Positions 44,009 through 52,716 of a stretch of DNA of 64,000 bases are shown one piece after another. The position numbers and the translations under genes are program-made. Origin of the DNA: an uncultured Oscillospiraceae bacterium (GTDB lineage: Bacteria > Bacillota > Clostridia > Oscillospirales > Ruminococcaceae); the NCBI GenBank assembly GCA_910587135.1, contig CAJULF010000002.1, forward strand, positions 1-64,000, given 5' to 3'. Positions within the stretch are counted from its first letter, which is position 1, and every line of letters begins with the position of its first letter. Below the pieces are notes generated by a model. That model was not told the origin of the DNA. It did not search any database and was given only the letters and a program-made list of their open reading frames with translations.

Positions 44009-44404
44009 TTAATGCATATATTCGCGCCAGTCCAGATCGCCTCGTTCAAGAGCGTGAATAAGCGCCTCGGCGGTAGCGATGTTGGTCGCGAGAGGAATAT
44101 TGTGTACGTCACACAGACGAAGGAGATTGGCGTCGTTAGGCTCGTGAGCCTTTGGGTGCAGAGGGTCGCGGAAGAACATCAGCAGGTCGATCTCGTTGCA
44201 GCTTATGCTGGAAGCAAGCTGCTGATCCCCGCCCTGTGAACCGCTCAAAAACCGCTGTATCTGAAGCCCCGTGGACTCCGAGACCAGCTTGCCTGTCGTG
44301 CCCGTTGCACATATATTATGACGGCTCAGCACACCGCAGTACGCTATGCAGAACTGAACCATCAGCTCCTTCTTTGAATCATGCGCTATAAGTGCAATAT
44401 TCAA
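44009..44404 (-). CDS. mgsA: Methylglyoxal synthase
   Basis: The 131-aa enzyme converts dihydroxyacetone phosphate to methylglyoxal, a bypass relieving sugar-phosphate stress. Motifs are IALIAHDSKKELM at the start, CATGTTGKLV, the catalytic GSQGGDQQLA and FFRDPLHPKAHEPN, with the active-site Asp and His residues. It begins at TTG 44404 with GGGGG eight bases upstream and follows the MinD-like gene by 15 bp. Downstream (43837-44008) a GCGGC/GCCGC hairpin may terminate transcription. Confidence 0.95.
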   Translation of the reverse strand: MNIALIAHDSKKELMVQFCIAYCGVLSRHNICATGTTGKLVSESTGLQIQRFLSGSQGGDQQLASSISCNEIDLLMFFRDPLHPKAHEPNDANLLRLCDVHNIPLATNIATAEALIHALERGDLDWREYMH

Positions 44405-44419
44405 TTTTGTTACCCCCTG

Positions 44420-45157
44420 TCAGTCGATTTTGATGGTAAGAGGAACGTCCTCGCCGAGTATTCTTCTCGCGATAGCGCCGTAAGCCTTAGCGCCGCCGCA
44501 GTTCGGAGGAAGCGGCTCGCCCTTTGCGCCGCAGATCTTGATATTCTGGTCCTCGGGAACGACGCCTATAAGCGGGATCCCCACATTGTCCATAACCTCG
44601 TCGAGGTCATAGAGAATATCCTCCTCCTTGAAGTTGGGGCTGACCTTATTTATTATCAAACGCTGATTTACGCAGTTTTTCACATACAGGAAGTCCGACA
44701 GTATAGCACCGTCACGCACACACACCGTATCGGGAGTGGTTACCATCAAAATAAGCTCCGCCGCCTTGATAACGCTGAATACCGAGCTTCCAACGCCGGC
44801 GGTATCCATAATTATGTAATCAAAGTGATTGCGCATTTCCTCGCACACACGCATGATCTTTTCGGGATTTATCTCCATGAACGGGTTGCGGGTCGCGCAG
44901 ACCAGATAGAGATTGTCAACGCGGTCTACCTTTGTGGTTGCTGTGAGTATATCTATTTTACCCTCCAGATATTCGCCTATATCATGCTTAACCTTATCTT
45001 TAATACCCAACATTATATCCTGGCAGCGCAGACCGAAGTCAAGCTCTACCACCAACGTCTTTTTACCCAATGAAGCCAGACCCGTAGCGACGTTTGCGGA
45101 GGTTGTGGATTTTCCCGTACCGCCCTTGCCCGCGGTTACTGCAATAATCTGTGACAT
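44420..45157 (-). CDS. minD: MinD/ParA-family P-loop ATPase
   Basis: The 245-aa protein has the deviant Walker A AGKGGTGKSTTSANVATGLA, switch I-like VVELDFGLRCQDIMLG (MinD-typical) and switch II DYIIMDTAGVGSSV. ATG 45157 has GAGAGGGGAAA upstream; the much longer frame has no ribosome site. It resembles MinD (division-site placement), but the C-terminus ends soon after GAIARRILGEDVPLTIKID and no obvious amphipathic membrane-targeting helix is visible, and neither minC nor minE is present here. mgsA follows directly. The precise partner is unknown. Confidence 0.8.
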   Translation of the reverse strand: MSQIIAVTAGKGGTGKSTTSANVATGLASLGKKTLVVELDFGLRCQDIMLGIKDKVKHDIGEYLEGKIDILTATTKVDRVDNLYLVCATRNPFMEINPEKIMRVCEEMRNHFDYIIMDTAGVGSSVFSVIKAAELILMVTTPDTVCVRDGAILSDFLYVKNCVNQRLIINKVSPNFKEEDILYDLDEVMDNVGIPLIGVVPEDQNIKICGAKGEPLPPNCGGAKAYGAIARRILGEDVPLTIKID

Positions 45158-45397
45158 AATATTTCCCCTCTCCGGCGATCCTTTGAGCCGCCTGAAGCCG
45201 GAAGCGTTCCTCATTGAAACAGCCCCGACATATTTACGTTTAATACTACCCTTATTGTACCACAAATTATCCGATATGAAAAGCCTTTTTTTCATATCCT
45301 GCAAAACTTTGTGAATTTGAAGTAATTTTGAGGGGTGTTTTTTGTGCATTTTCACAACAAACAATTAAAAAAACAGCTTAAAGAAACAAAGATAAGT

Positions 45398-45655
45398 TTA
45401 TTGAGCGCATTCCTTAAAAAGCTTCAGTGCTGTTTTAAAGCCGCCGGCAAACATTTCTTTAGACTCAACAAACATCATCCTTGACATTGACGAAAACAGT
45501 TCATCAAGCATTTCTCTTTTTTCTTCGGGGAGCAGCGCTTCGATGTCGTCAATAATTTGTGATATTTTTTCGTAAGCTATCCGATAATCGGGATTTTCGC
45601 ATACATTATTTTCTTCGGAAAAGACAAAATATAATCTTTCAATAATGTTATCCAC
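45398..45655 (-). CDS. Small helical protein, divergent from an XRE regulator
   Basis: The 85-aa all-helical acidic protein resembles the small DUF6809-type proteins (EKISQIIDDIEALLPEEKRE, then a GGFKTALKL ending) common near mobile elements in Firmicutes; the match is by eye. It has a clear promoter (45683-45711) and faces a small XRE gene across a shared control region containing a dyad. Its role is unknown. Confidence 0.65.
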   Translation of the reverse strand: MDNIIERLYFVFSEENNVCENPDYRIAYEKISQIIDDIEALLPEEKREMLDELFSSMSRMMFVESKEMFAGGFKTALKLFKECAQ

Positions 45656-45682
45656 TTAAAATCAGACTCCTTTCATGGTTTT

Positions 45683-45711
45683 ATTATAGCTTACGGTCAT
45701 ATTAAAATCAA
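45683..45711 (-). promoter_or_regulatory. Promoter of the small helical-protein gene
   Basis: On the minus strand TTGATT (45711-45706) and TATAAT (45688-45683) are 17 bp apart, about 28 bp before the ATG at 45655. Confidence 0.8.
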
Positions 45712-45735
45712 TAGAAAAAAAGCACAAATATAACC

Positions 45736-45764
45736 TGTGGTTTATGGCGCTTTACACAACCACA
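45736..45764. promoter_or_regulatory. Candidate operator dyad between the divergent genes
   Basis: TGTGGTT (45736-45742) and AACCACA (45758-45764) form an inverted repeat with centre-to-centre distance of 22 bp, in the 141-bp region between the divergent starts. This suits binding by a small XRE dimer. It is inferred from symmetry only. Confidence 0.5.
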
Positions 45765-45796
45765 AATTATAATATACCGTAAAGGAGTGATTGCAA

Positions 45797-46003
45797 ATGA
45801 CGATTGGTGATCGATTAACAGCGGCACGAAAAGAATCGGGACTTACTTTGGAAAAGATTTCGGAAATTCTTGATATATCCTACCAGGCATACAGAAAATA
45901 TGAAAAGGACCTGTGTTATCCAAGCGTAGAGGTGCTTATCAAAATCTCCAAAATGTATGGGATTTCATCCGATTATATTCTGGGATTATCGGAAAAAAAG
46001 TGA
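45797..46003 (+). CDS. Small XRE-family transcriptional regulator
   Basis: The 68-aa protein is a single HTH_3 domain: TIGDRLTAARKESGLTLEKI, SEILDISYQAYRKYEKDL, then VEVLIKISKMYGISSDYILG. ATG 45797 has AAAGGAG upstream; a TTG two codons earlier is less likely. It probably represses itself and the divergent gene through the dyad between them. A second, dead regulator gene of the same family lies immediately downstream. Confidence 0.9.
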   Translation: MTIGDRLTAARKESGLTLEKISEILDISYQAYRKYEKDLCYPSVEVLIKISKMYGISSDYILGLSEKK

Positions 46004-46045
46004 TCCACAGCGGTACCTCCTTTAATCCGGACTCAGATAAAAAAG

Positions 46046-46444
46046 ATGCTGATGATTTTGCACACCATTCCAAGACTAAGAATAGAAGATTTGAGGACAA
46101 ACGAAGACAGGACACAAAAAAACAGCTGAATTGCTGCAAATGCACCTTACAACATACCGTGAATACGAACAACAGAAACAAAGAATACCCGCTGATTTTA
46201 TTTTAAGAGCCTGTTTAGTATCTCATCGCACGCATCTTGCTTGCTGATTTTCCGTCATACTTAAGCAAATTTTCTTGAAATACATACAGTATTTCGGCGA
46301 AAATTTGCCGTCGTCTGACGAAAAATTCGCTGCGCAATATGCGCACGCCGAGATACTAAACAGGCTCTAAAAACAGTCGAACTTTACAATGTATGCACTG
46401 ATTATGTACCGGGGCTGACAAACGACAAAAGTAAGTTCCGGTAA
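46046..46444 (+). pseudogene. Second XRE regulator gene, frameshifted and interrupted by a repeat element
   Basis: Three pieces of one HTH_3 protein can be read. Piece one (ATG 46046) gives ILHTIPRLRIEDLRTNEDRT and ends at an A7 run. Shifting frame by one base gives TAELLQMHLTTYREYEQQKQ and RIPADFILR, the recognition helix and helix 4. The inverted-repeat element 46206-46368 then intervenes, and directly after it the same protein resumes as ALKTVELYNVCTDYVPGLTND to a stop at 46444. Together these make an ordinary XRE domain. The gene is clearly dead, with a homopolymer frameshift plus an insertion. Confidence 0.85.
46206..46368 (+). repeat. MITE-like element inserted in the XRE pseudogene
   Basis: The element is 163 bp with perfect 19-bp terminal inverted repeats (AGAGCCTGTTTAGTATCTC / GAGATACTAAACAGGCTCT). 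Its interior shares landmarks with family B (CGCACGCATCTTGCTTGC, ATTTTCCGTCAT, TCTGACGAAAAAT, GCGCAATATGCGCAC), although the ends are different. It encodes nothing. No clear target-site duplication is visible. Confidence 0.9.
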
Positions 46445-46585
46445 CAGGACAAAAACGGCTCAAAGCCTATCCACAACGGTAAATCTCCTCAGCCCGAACA
46501 AAGATTTTTGGCGCTTACATCTATCTCTTGGCAAAAATGCCAAAAAAATATGTAGAAAAACACAAAAATTAAGATAAATATTACC

Positions 46586-46614
46586 TTGCGAAGTGAGCAA
46601 AATAATGCTATAAT
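46586..46614 (+). promoter_or_regulatory. Sigma-A promoter of the mreBCD-PBP2 operon
   Basis: TTGCGA (46586-46591) and TATAAT (46609-46614) with a 17-bp spacer, about 65 bp before the mreB ATG. The region 46445-46585 shows no gene. Confidence 0.85.
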
Positions 46615-46681
46615 ATAAGTTGAGATTTTATGTGACAATCATTTGACATATAATTTAACAATTTAATACGGAGGATCAAAA

Positions 46682-47701
46682 ATGTTTGGGATCAACAAGG
46701 ATATCGGTATCGATTTGGGAACTGCCAATACTTTAGTATATATGAGGGGCAAGGGGATAATTATCCGCGAGCCTTCCGTTGTGGCTGTGGACAAAAAGGC
46801 GGGTCAGGTACGTTATGTCGGTCAGGAAGCAAAGGACGTTATCGGCCGCACACCCGGCTCGATAGTGGCTGTAAGACCGCTTAAGGACGGCGTTATCGCC
46901 GATTTTGACATGACCTCGATAATGCTTTCGCAGTTTATAAAGAAGGCTCTTAAGGGCAGAACCAAGGCGAGAGTTATTATATGTATTCCCTCGGGAGTTA
47001 CCGAGGTTGAGCGCCGCGCGGTCAAGGAGGCTGCGGAGCAGGCGGGCGCAAAGCGCGTGTCCATAATCGAGGAGCCTATGGCGGCAGCTATCGGAGCGGG
47101 TCTGCCCGTTGCCGAGCCTATGGGAAGCATGATCGTAGATATCGGAGGCGGCACGAGCGAGGTGGCTATAATATCCCTCGGCGGTATCGTTACGGCGCGC
47201 TCCGTAAGAGTCGCGGGCGACGAGTTTGATTCCTCAATAATAAACTATATCAAGAAAAAGTATAATCTTCTTATTGGTGAACGCACGGCGGAGAATATCA
47301 AGACGGGCATAGGCTCTGCCTACAAAACGGACGACAACGAGCCTGTTATGGATATCAAGGGGCGCAATCTGCTCAACGGGCTTCCCGAAAATATCACCAT
47401 AACGAGCCAGGAGGTTCGCGAAGCTATTTCCGAGCCGCTTTCCCATGTCATAGACGCGATAAAAACCACGCTTGAAAAGTGTCCTCCCGAGCTTGCGGCG
47501 GATATTATCGAAAGCGGGATAATGCTCGCGGGCGGCGGCGCTCTGCTTAAAGGGCTGGACGCGCTTATTCACGCGGAAACGGGTATGCCCGTAAACATTG
47601 CGGAGCGCCCTCTGGACTGCGTTGCCGATGGCACGGGCAAGGTTCTGGAGAATATAGATAAGCTGGAGGACGTGCTCAGCGAGGACGAAACCATTTATTA
47701 A
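46682..47701 (+). CDS. mreB: Rod shape-determining protein MreB/Mbl
   Basis: The 339-aa bacterial actin homologue organises lateral wall synthesis. It shows the N-terminal [19 protein letters not shown] (phosphate 1), [19 protein letters not shown] (phosphate 2), the connecting [14 protein letters not shown] and the adenosine motif [14 protein letters not shown]. Length matches MreB. GGAGGATC precedes the ATG. It is the first gene of the morphogenesis operon with mreC, mreD and a PBP2 gene downstream. Confidence 0.97.
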   Translation: MFGINKDIGIDLGTANTLVYMRGKGIIIREPSVVAVDKKAGQVRYVGQEAKDVIGRTPGSIVAVRPLKDGVIADFDMTSIMLSQFIKKALKGRTKARVIICIPSGVTEVERRAVKEAAEQAGAKRVSIIEEPMAAAIGAGLPVAEPMGSMIVDIGGGTSEVAIISLGGIVTARSVRVAGDEFDSSIINYIKKKYNLLIGERTAENIKTGIGSAYKTDDNEPVMDIKGRNLLNGLPENITITSQEVREAISEPLSHVIDAIKTTLEKCPPELAADIIESGIMLAGGGALLKGLDALIHAETGMPVNIAERPLDCVADGTGKVLENIDKLEDVLSEDETIY

Positions 47702-47786
47702 GGTGTGAAAATCAATCGTTGCGACTTAAATCAACCGCATACCCAAGCAGTCAAAGAACTGTCAGCTTACGGCAATGCATCGCCCG

Positions 47787-47903
47787 CGCATGAATTTTTC
47801 GCAAGCCGCGCGTAAAGTGCAGCGCCGTAGCTTTACAGACGGCTTGCGTCAAGGACACAATTTGTGTTGTTGACAGCGGTGCGAAAAATTTTTCAAATAA
47901 GGA
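47787..47903 (+). repeat. Family-A leader hairpin element at mreC
   Basis: Outer stem GAATTTTTCGC / GCGAAAAATTTTT, second stem AAGCCG..GTAAAG / CTTTAC..CGGCTT, third hairpin GTCAA-GACACAA / TTGTGTT-TTGAC, then TCAAATAAGGAG and the mreC ATG. It lies inside the mreB-mreC intergenic gap, so it is within the operon transcript. Confidence 0.88.
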
Positions 47904-47909
47904 GCAGAG

Positions 47910-48773
47910 ATGAAAGAGTTTTTTCACAGTATAAAGTTTAAGATATTGATATGTATAGGCGCTCTGCTGCTGGGATTTATGGCTTATGTGGCGGTATCGG
48001 CGGGGATAGAAACCATTCCCGAAAGGATAATCGGGTCGGTTACATATCCGCTTGTGACCGCGTCGAACGCCATTTCGGAGGGTGTTACGGGTTTTATAGA
48101 CAAGCTGGTTAACGCGGACACTTACAAAAGGCAGAATGAGGAGCTTACCGCGCAGCTTACGGAAATGTATAAGGAGATCGTTGATTACGAGGAGCTTAAG
48201 CAGGAGAACGAAAGTCTCCGTGAAATGCTCGAGCTTAAGCAGGAAAACAGCGATTTTGTTTTCAGCGAGCCTTGCGGAATAATCGCGCGCAACTCAAACG
48301 ATATTTACGGGGGATTTACGATAAACAAAGGCTCCGACCACGGGTTATCCGTAAATGATCCCATTGTAACCACGATAGGGCTTGTAGGAAGAGTTACGGG
48401 GATAGCACCCAACTACGCCAAGGTTACTACCCTGCTCAGCCCGCAGGTCAATGTCGGAGTATACACCACCCGCACCAAGGTGACCGGTGTGCTTGAAAAC
48501 GATTTGACGACCGCGCAGGACGGAATGTGTCTGATGAACGACATTCTCCGCGACGCGGATATCAAAGAGGGCGATATTATTTTTACCTCGGGAAAGAGCG
48601 GATTGTTTCCCGAGGATGTTATGGTGGGAACGGTGGTCGGCGTTTTTGACGACTCCAACGGACTGTCAAAGCATGCCGTAATAGAGCCTGCGGAGAATTT
48701 TTTCAATATAACAAAGGTATACGCGGTGATAGATTTCGAGGGCAAGGGTCTGGACTTCCCCATCGATGAATAA
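47910..48773 (+). CDS. mreC: Cell shape-determining protein MreC
   Basis: The 287-aa protein has a short cytoplasmic start, one membrane helix (about 10-32, LICIGALLLGFMAYVAV), a coiled coil (about 68-112, YKRQNEELTAQLTEMYKEIV) and two beta domains with the MreC signatures INKGSDHGLSVNDPIVT and VGRVTGIAPNYAKV. It links MreB to PBP2/RodA at the membrane. TAAGGAG precedes the ATG and is part of the leader element. Confidence 0.94.
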   Translation: MKEFFHSIKFKILICIGALLLGFMAYVAVSAGIETIPERIIGSVTYPLVTASNAISEGVTGFIDKLVNADTYKRQNEELTAQLTEMYKEIVDYEELKQENESLREMLELKQENSDFVFSEPCGIIARNSNDIYGGFTINKGSDHGLSVNDPIVTTIGLVGRVTGIAPNYAKVTTLLSPQVNVGVYTTRTKVTGVLENDLTTAQDGMCLMNDILRDADIKEGDIIFTSGKSGLFPEDVMVGTVVGVFDDSNGLSKHAVIEPAENFFNITKVYAVIDFEGKGLDFPIDE

Positions 48774-48859
48774 ATACATTTGACGGGGCGGGATTCGGAG
48801 CGGTATTCGCACTGCTTGGCATGGAATTCTGTCCCGAAAATACATTTTGAGGATAAAAG

Positions 48860-49447
48860 ATGAGTCGTTTATTCAGCAAACGCTCACGGAGAAGAGCTTT
48901 CCGTATATTTACGCGGTGGTTCTTATATGTGGTGCTTCTGCTTTGGTTTTACGCGTGTCAATGCAACCCGATCATACGCGGCTACTGCCCGCTGCTGCTT
49001 ATCCCACTGGCGACTTCCGTCGCGATGTGGGAGGGCGATCTGTCCTCGGGAATCTTCGGGGTCATATGCGGGATAATGCTGGACACCGCGACGGGGATCA
49101 ATGTGGTTGGCTTCTCGGCGCTGTGGCTGCTGGTTGCCTGCCCGCTGATATCTCTGCTGACTCGGTTCTGGGTCAAGAAAAATTTTTTGAGCTATTTTAT
49201 TTTCAACACTGTTACAGCTTCAATAATGGCGGCTATGGATATGCTTTTCCTGCATTGGGTGTGGGAGGGCGCGGACTCGGTCATATCGTTTCAAAAATCG
49301 GTGCTTCCCGCCTACGGCGGCGCGATTTTATTCTCTGTGCCTGTTTATTTTCTGGTCAGGCTGATATATATCAAATCTCTGCCCAAGGAAGAACGTAAGC
49401 TGGAGGAGTCCGCTCAGAACGCAGAAAATGCGGACGAAGAAAATTGA
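48860..49447 (+). CDS. mreD: Rod shape-determining protein MreD
   Basis: The 195-aa membrane protein has about five hydrophobic helices, an Arg-rich start and a charged C-terminal tail. The position between mreC and a PBP2 gene and the MreD-like pattern CPLLLIPLATSVAMWEGDLS followed by GIFGVICGIMLD support the call; MreD proteins are poorly conserved. GAGGATAAAAG precedes the ATG at 48860. Confidence 0.88.
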   Translation: MSRLFSKRSRRRAFRIFTRWFLYVVLLLWFYACQCNPIIRGYCPLLLIPLATSVAMWEGDLSSGIFGVICGIMLDTATGINVVGFSALWLLVACPLISLLTRFWVKKNFLSYFIFNTVTASIMAAMDMLFLHWVWEGADSVISFQKSVLPAYGGAILFSVPVYFLVRLIYIKSLPKEERKLEESAQNAENADEEN

Positions 49448-49681
49448 TTTAATATGCCGCTCTCGTCGGACGGATTTAATTTATAACATATCAAGTCAAG
49501 GGAATAGTTCTGCAAAAGCAACAGGCGACTAATGTGTTTACTGTCCGTCAACGCAAAGGGGCAAGTTTTTAGGAAGCCAAACGCTTCGCTTTGTATCTTG
49601 AATTAAAACGCTTAAAAGATATTCTCCAAATCAATACCGAAATAAAGGCGTTTAAACCGAAAGAAAACCGAACGTTCACAC

Positions 49682-49796
49682 ATAAATTTCCCGAAAGCCG
49701 CTTGGTGCGCAGTGAATGCGGAGCTTTCAAAGCGGGTTGGCTGCTACCTGCAATGCAGGCAGCAGCGGTTCGGGAAATTCGTTTAAATAAGGAGAT
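49682..49796 (+). repeat. Family-A leader hairpin element at the PBP2 gene
   Basis: Outer stem AAATTTCCCGAA / TTCGGGAAATT, second stem CCGCTT / AAAGCGG around GGAGCTTTC, third hairpin GCTGCTACCTGC-AAT-GCAGGCAGCAGC, then GTTTAAATAAGGAG and the ATG. The preceding 49448-49681 holds no credible gene. Confidence 0.85.
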
Positions 49797-49800
49797 CAAA

Positions 49801-51855
49801 ATGTCTAAAATATCGTCGGTTATAAGGTCCGCTATTCTGGCGGGAACGGTCGTTCTGCTGTCGTTTATGTGCGGCATAAGACTGCTTCAGATACAAGTCG
49901 CGGACGGGGACAAGTATCTGTCCATGACACAGCAGACCCGCATGGCAAATCAGGAAATAGAGGCTGCCCGTGGGATCATAGTTGATTCAAGCGGAAACGT
50001 GCTCAATACAAACAAGATGGTGTATAATGTTAATCTTCAGCGCGCCTCGCTTATCAGCGGCACGGAGAATGAAATAATTTTCCGCATACTTACAATACTT
50101 ATGAAAAACGGCGAGGAGTGGAACGAAACTCTGCCCATAACAAGAGAACAGCCATATCAATTCAACGGCAGCGAAAGCGCGGTTGAAGCGGTGAAAAAAA
50201 ATCTGAATATGGGCGGCTACGCAACGGTGGACAATGTTATATTTCAGCTGTACAAGGATTTTGACATTGACGAGAAATACGGAGAGGAAATGCGCAGGTG
50301 TATCGCGGGCGTGCGGTACGAAATGAAGATAAAGGATTTTTCACAGGCAAACAAGTTTGTGATGGCTTCCGATATCGGCGAGGAAACGGTTCACGAGCTT
50401 AAAGAGCTGAGTTCTATGCTGGAGGGTGTGGATATTACAGAGAGCTGGGAGAGGATCTACCTTGACGGAGAACTCGCGCCGCATATACGGGGTACAGTGG
50501 GGGCGATATCCTCTGAAAAGTATAAAGAGCTTAAGGAAGACGGCTACACGCTGAATGATATTATAGGTCTTTCGGGTGTTGAACAGGCGCTTGAAGAGGA
50601 GCTTCGCGGCGATCGCGGAGTGCGCAGGATAACGCGCAACAGCAATGGGGTACAGATATCAGACGAGGTTGTGACCGACCCGCGGGCAGGAAACTCCGTC
50701 ATGCTGACGATAGACAGCAATTATCAGCGCATGGTACAGGAAATAGTACAATATCATATAGACTTTCTCCACTCAACACACTACACCACAGCGCACGACA
50801 CACAGCACAGGGGTACGGAATGCAACACGGGTGCGGCGGTCGTGCTGGACGTAAAGACGGGCGGTGTTCTTGCCTGCGTAAGCATTCCCGGGTATGATAT
50901 AAATGATTATATTGACAATTACAGCGAGGTGTTGAACAGGGAGTACTCTCCCGTGTTCAACCGCGCGCTGAACGGCACGTTCCGTCCCGGTTCTACATTT
51001 AAGACCATCACCGCGGCGGCGGGGCTTGCGGAAGGGGTTATCGACCCGAATACGCTTATAACCTGCAATCAGGTCTATACCTATTACTCTCCGTGGGAGC
51101 CGAAATGCACAGGCTGGCACGGTGCTATACCCGTGGATGAGGGTCTGCATCACTCCTGCAATATCTTTTTCTACGAAACCGCGCGGCGGCTCGGTATTGA
51201 GCGTCTGGCGGACTGGGCGGCGAGGTTCGGCGTTGGTTGTGATCTGGGCTTAGAACTGAGCATGGCGACGGGTCAGATGACCTCGATGGAGCTGTACGAC
51301 GAGCTTGGTCTGGAATGGAACGAGGGTAACGTTATCCAGGCGGGGATAGGGCAGATGGAGACCGCGCTTACGCCAATGCATTTAGCTGTTCAGGCCATGA
51401 CTATCGCCAACAAAGGTATACGCTACGAGCCACACATTGTAAAGGCAGTATACAACTACGATTTCACCGAGCTTGTTTATGAAAAGCAGCCCGTGATAGC
51501 GGAGGATATGTCGGATATGTCGGAAATTTTCGACGTGGTGACACAAGGAATGAAAAAGGTAAGCACCAACGCAAACTTTCTTATCAATGGAAACTGGGTG
51601 AATATCTATGACTACAAGGGTATAGGCAAGGAGAACGTCGCGACAAAGACGGGAACTCCCCAGACATCCCTTACGGAATACAACTCGGCGATAATCGGCT
51701 TTTATCCTGCTGATAATCCAGAAATAGCTTTCGGGGTGATGATGGAAAAGGCGGAATTTTCCCGCCACGTTGCCTGCAATATAATCGACGCGTATGTAAA
51801 GGGCGAGTTCAACCCCGAATACGACGCGGAGGGCAACGCTATGTGGGGAGTGTAG
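49801..51855 (+). CDS. mrdA: Class B penicillin-binding protein 2 (elongation transpeptidase)
   Basis: The 684-aa protein has an N-terminal membrane anchor (about 8-28), a dimerisation/linker domain (about 50-350) and the transpeptidase domain with SxxK as FRPGSTFKTI (Ser about 398), SxN as HHSCNIFFYE and KTG as ATKTGTPQ. It cross-links lateral wall peptidoglycan with RodA. The true start is ATG 49801 (TAAGGAG upstream), not the longer open frame. It is the last intact gene of the mre operon. The gene after it is broken. Confidence 0.95.
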   Translation: MSKISSVIRSAILAGTVVLLSFMCGIRLLQIQVADGDKYLSMTQQTRMANQEIEAARGIIVDSSGNVLNTNKMVYNVNLQRASLISGTENEIIFRILTILMKNGEEWNETLPITREQPYQFNGSESAVEAVKKNLNMGGYATVDNVIFQLYKDFDIDEKYGEEMRRCIAGVRYEMKIKDFSQANKFVMASDIGEETVHELKELSSMLEGVDITESWERIYLDGELAPHIRGTVGAISSEKYKELKEDGYTLNDIIGLSGVEQALEEELRGDRGVRRITRNSNGVQISDEVVTDPRAGNSVMLTIDSNYQRMVQEIVQYHIDFLHSTHYTTAHDTQHRGTECNTGAAVVLDVKTGGVLACVSIPGYDINDYIDNYSEVLNREYSPVFNRALNGTFRPGSTFKTITAAAGLAEGVIDPNTLITCNQVYTYYSPWEPKCTGWHGAIPVDEGLHHSCNIFFYETARRLGIERLADWAARFGVGCDLGLELSMATGQMTSMELYDELGLEWNEGNVIQAGIGQMETALTPMHLAVQAMTIANKGIRYEPHIVKAVYNYDFTELVYEKQPVIAEDMSDMSEIFDVVTQGMKKVSTNANFLINGNWVNIYDYKGIGKENVATKTGTPQTSLTEYNSAIIGFYPADNPEIAFGVMMEKAEFSRHVACNIIDAYVKGEFNPEYDAEGNAMWGV

Positions 51856-51901
51856 AAAATAGGCAGTTGAGAATGAATCGTTTGGACATTGAGGAGAATC
51901 T

Positions 51902-52366
51902 ATTATTGGAAAGAGGAAAAAGGCGGTCATTATACTATTGTCATGCTTATCTGTTGTTATTATCGCAACGGCGTTTTTTGCCGTTTGGGTCTCCGATTCC
52001 ATCAAGGCGGAAGAGTTTTGACAATCCGTCGACGTTTGGGGCTGGAAAGGTCAGGTGTCCTATTCAATGCTTTCACGGGAGCTTCGCGATATAATTTCCG
52101 ATAAGAAATTTAACGACGCGTCCCGCGACGATACGTCACCCATGGCTCGTCTGCAAATGTACCAAAAGCTCGATAACCTCGTTCTTGACAACCGACCGAA
52201 AGATAAATTTAACGGCAGCACCTCATGGTACAAGGCGTCTTATATGGAGACAATTGAAGATGAGACTTCGCGGTATTTTATTGAATTCGGTATCGACGCT
52301 ACCTGTACGCTCGGAAAAATCAAGGTTCACAATTTTACCTGTTATATTGATATTGAGGACTTGTGA
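51902..52366 (+). pseudogene. Small membrane-anchored protein gene with an in-frame TGA
   Basis: A ribosome site GAGGAG is placed five bases before ATT 51902, not before an ATG. The frame reads a basic start and membrane helix (KKAVIILLSCLSVVIIATAF), a short linker to EEF, a TGA at 52019-52021, and then continues in the same frame through GQVSYSMLSRELRDIISDKK, ARLQMYQKLDNLVLDNRPKD and RYFIEFGIDATCTLGKIKVH to the stop at 52366. One gene has thus lost its start codon and gained a stop. A GTG at 52055 could start a 103-aa remnant. The family is unknown. Confidence 0.7.
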
Positions 52367-52400
52367 AAAAAGCGACCATTATAATGGTTGCTGCGAAATA

Positions 52401-52433
52401 AAAGGTGCTTGGAAAGCTCTCCAAGCACCTTTT
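52401..52433. terminator. Strong bidirectional terminator
   Basis: AAAGGTGCTTGGA pairs with TCCAAGCACCTTTT around AAGCTC. It closes both the mre operon (+) and the glgA transcript (-), which converge here. Confidence 0.92.
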
Positions 52434-52434
52434 A

Positions 52435-52716
52435 CTATTTACTGTACAGAACAAGCTCGTCAGACCCGTCAGGAAGCTTGCACATCCGTGATAAGTAGCC
52501 GAACGCGGGATCGTCCTCGCGGAGCTCCAGATATTCGCCGTATTCAAACTCTATGTCGATATGAACGTCAATATCCTTTTCGTCGCTTTCATCGCCGTAC
52601 TCAAAGATATCCCGATGGTAAACCACCGAATCAACGTCCTCCGCCATCTCACTGTCGGAAAACTCGCTTAGCTCCAGCGCCTTTCTGACATCGTCAATAG
52701 AAATTATGTTCCACAT
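52435..52716 (-). CDS. Small acidic protein coupled to glgA
   Basis: The 93-aa very acidic protein (VDVHIDIEFEYGEYLELRED split as VHIDIEFEYGEYLELRED, and repeated DE clusters) starts at an ATG sharing one base with the glgA stop (TGATG). It ends almost on the terminator. There is no signal or membrane segment and I know no family. The coupling to glgA suggests a shared transcript, not a shared function. Confidence 0.65.
   Translation of the reverse strand: MWNIISIDDVRKALELSEFSDSEMAEDVDSVVYHRDIFEYGDESDEKDIDVHIDIEFEYGEYLELREDDPAFGYLSRMCKLPDGSDELVLYSK

Noticed and set aside
49591..49800. N-terminal extension of the PBP2 gene
   Set aside because: It is read through the family-A leader element. 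The ATG at 49801 has TAAGGAG and begins a normal signal-anchor.
52019..52021. TGA as a selenocysteine codon
   Set aside because: There is no redox motif around it, no SECIS-like hairpin was noticed directly downstream, and the gene has also lost its ATG, so decay is the simpler reading.
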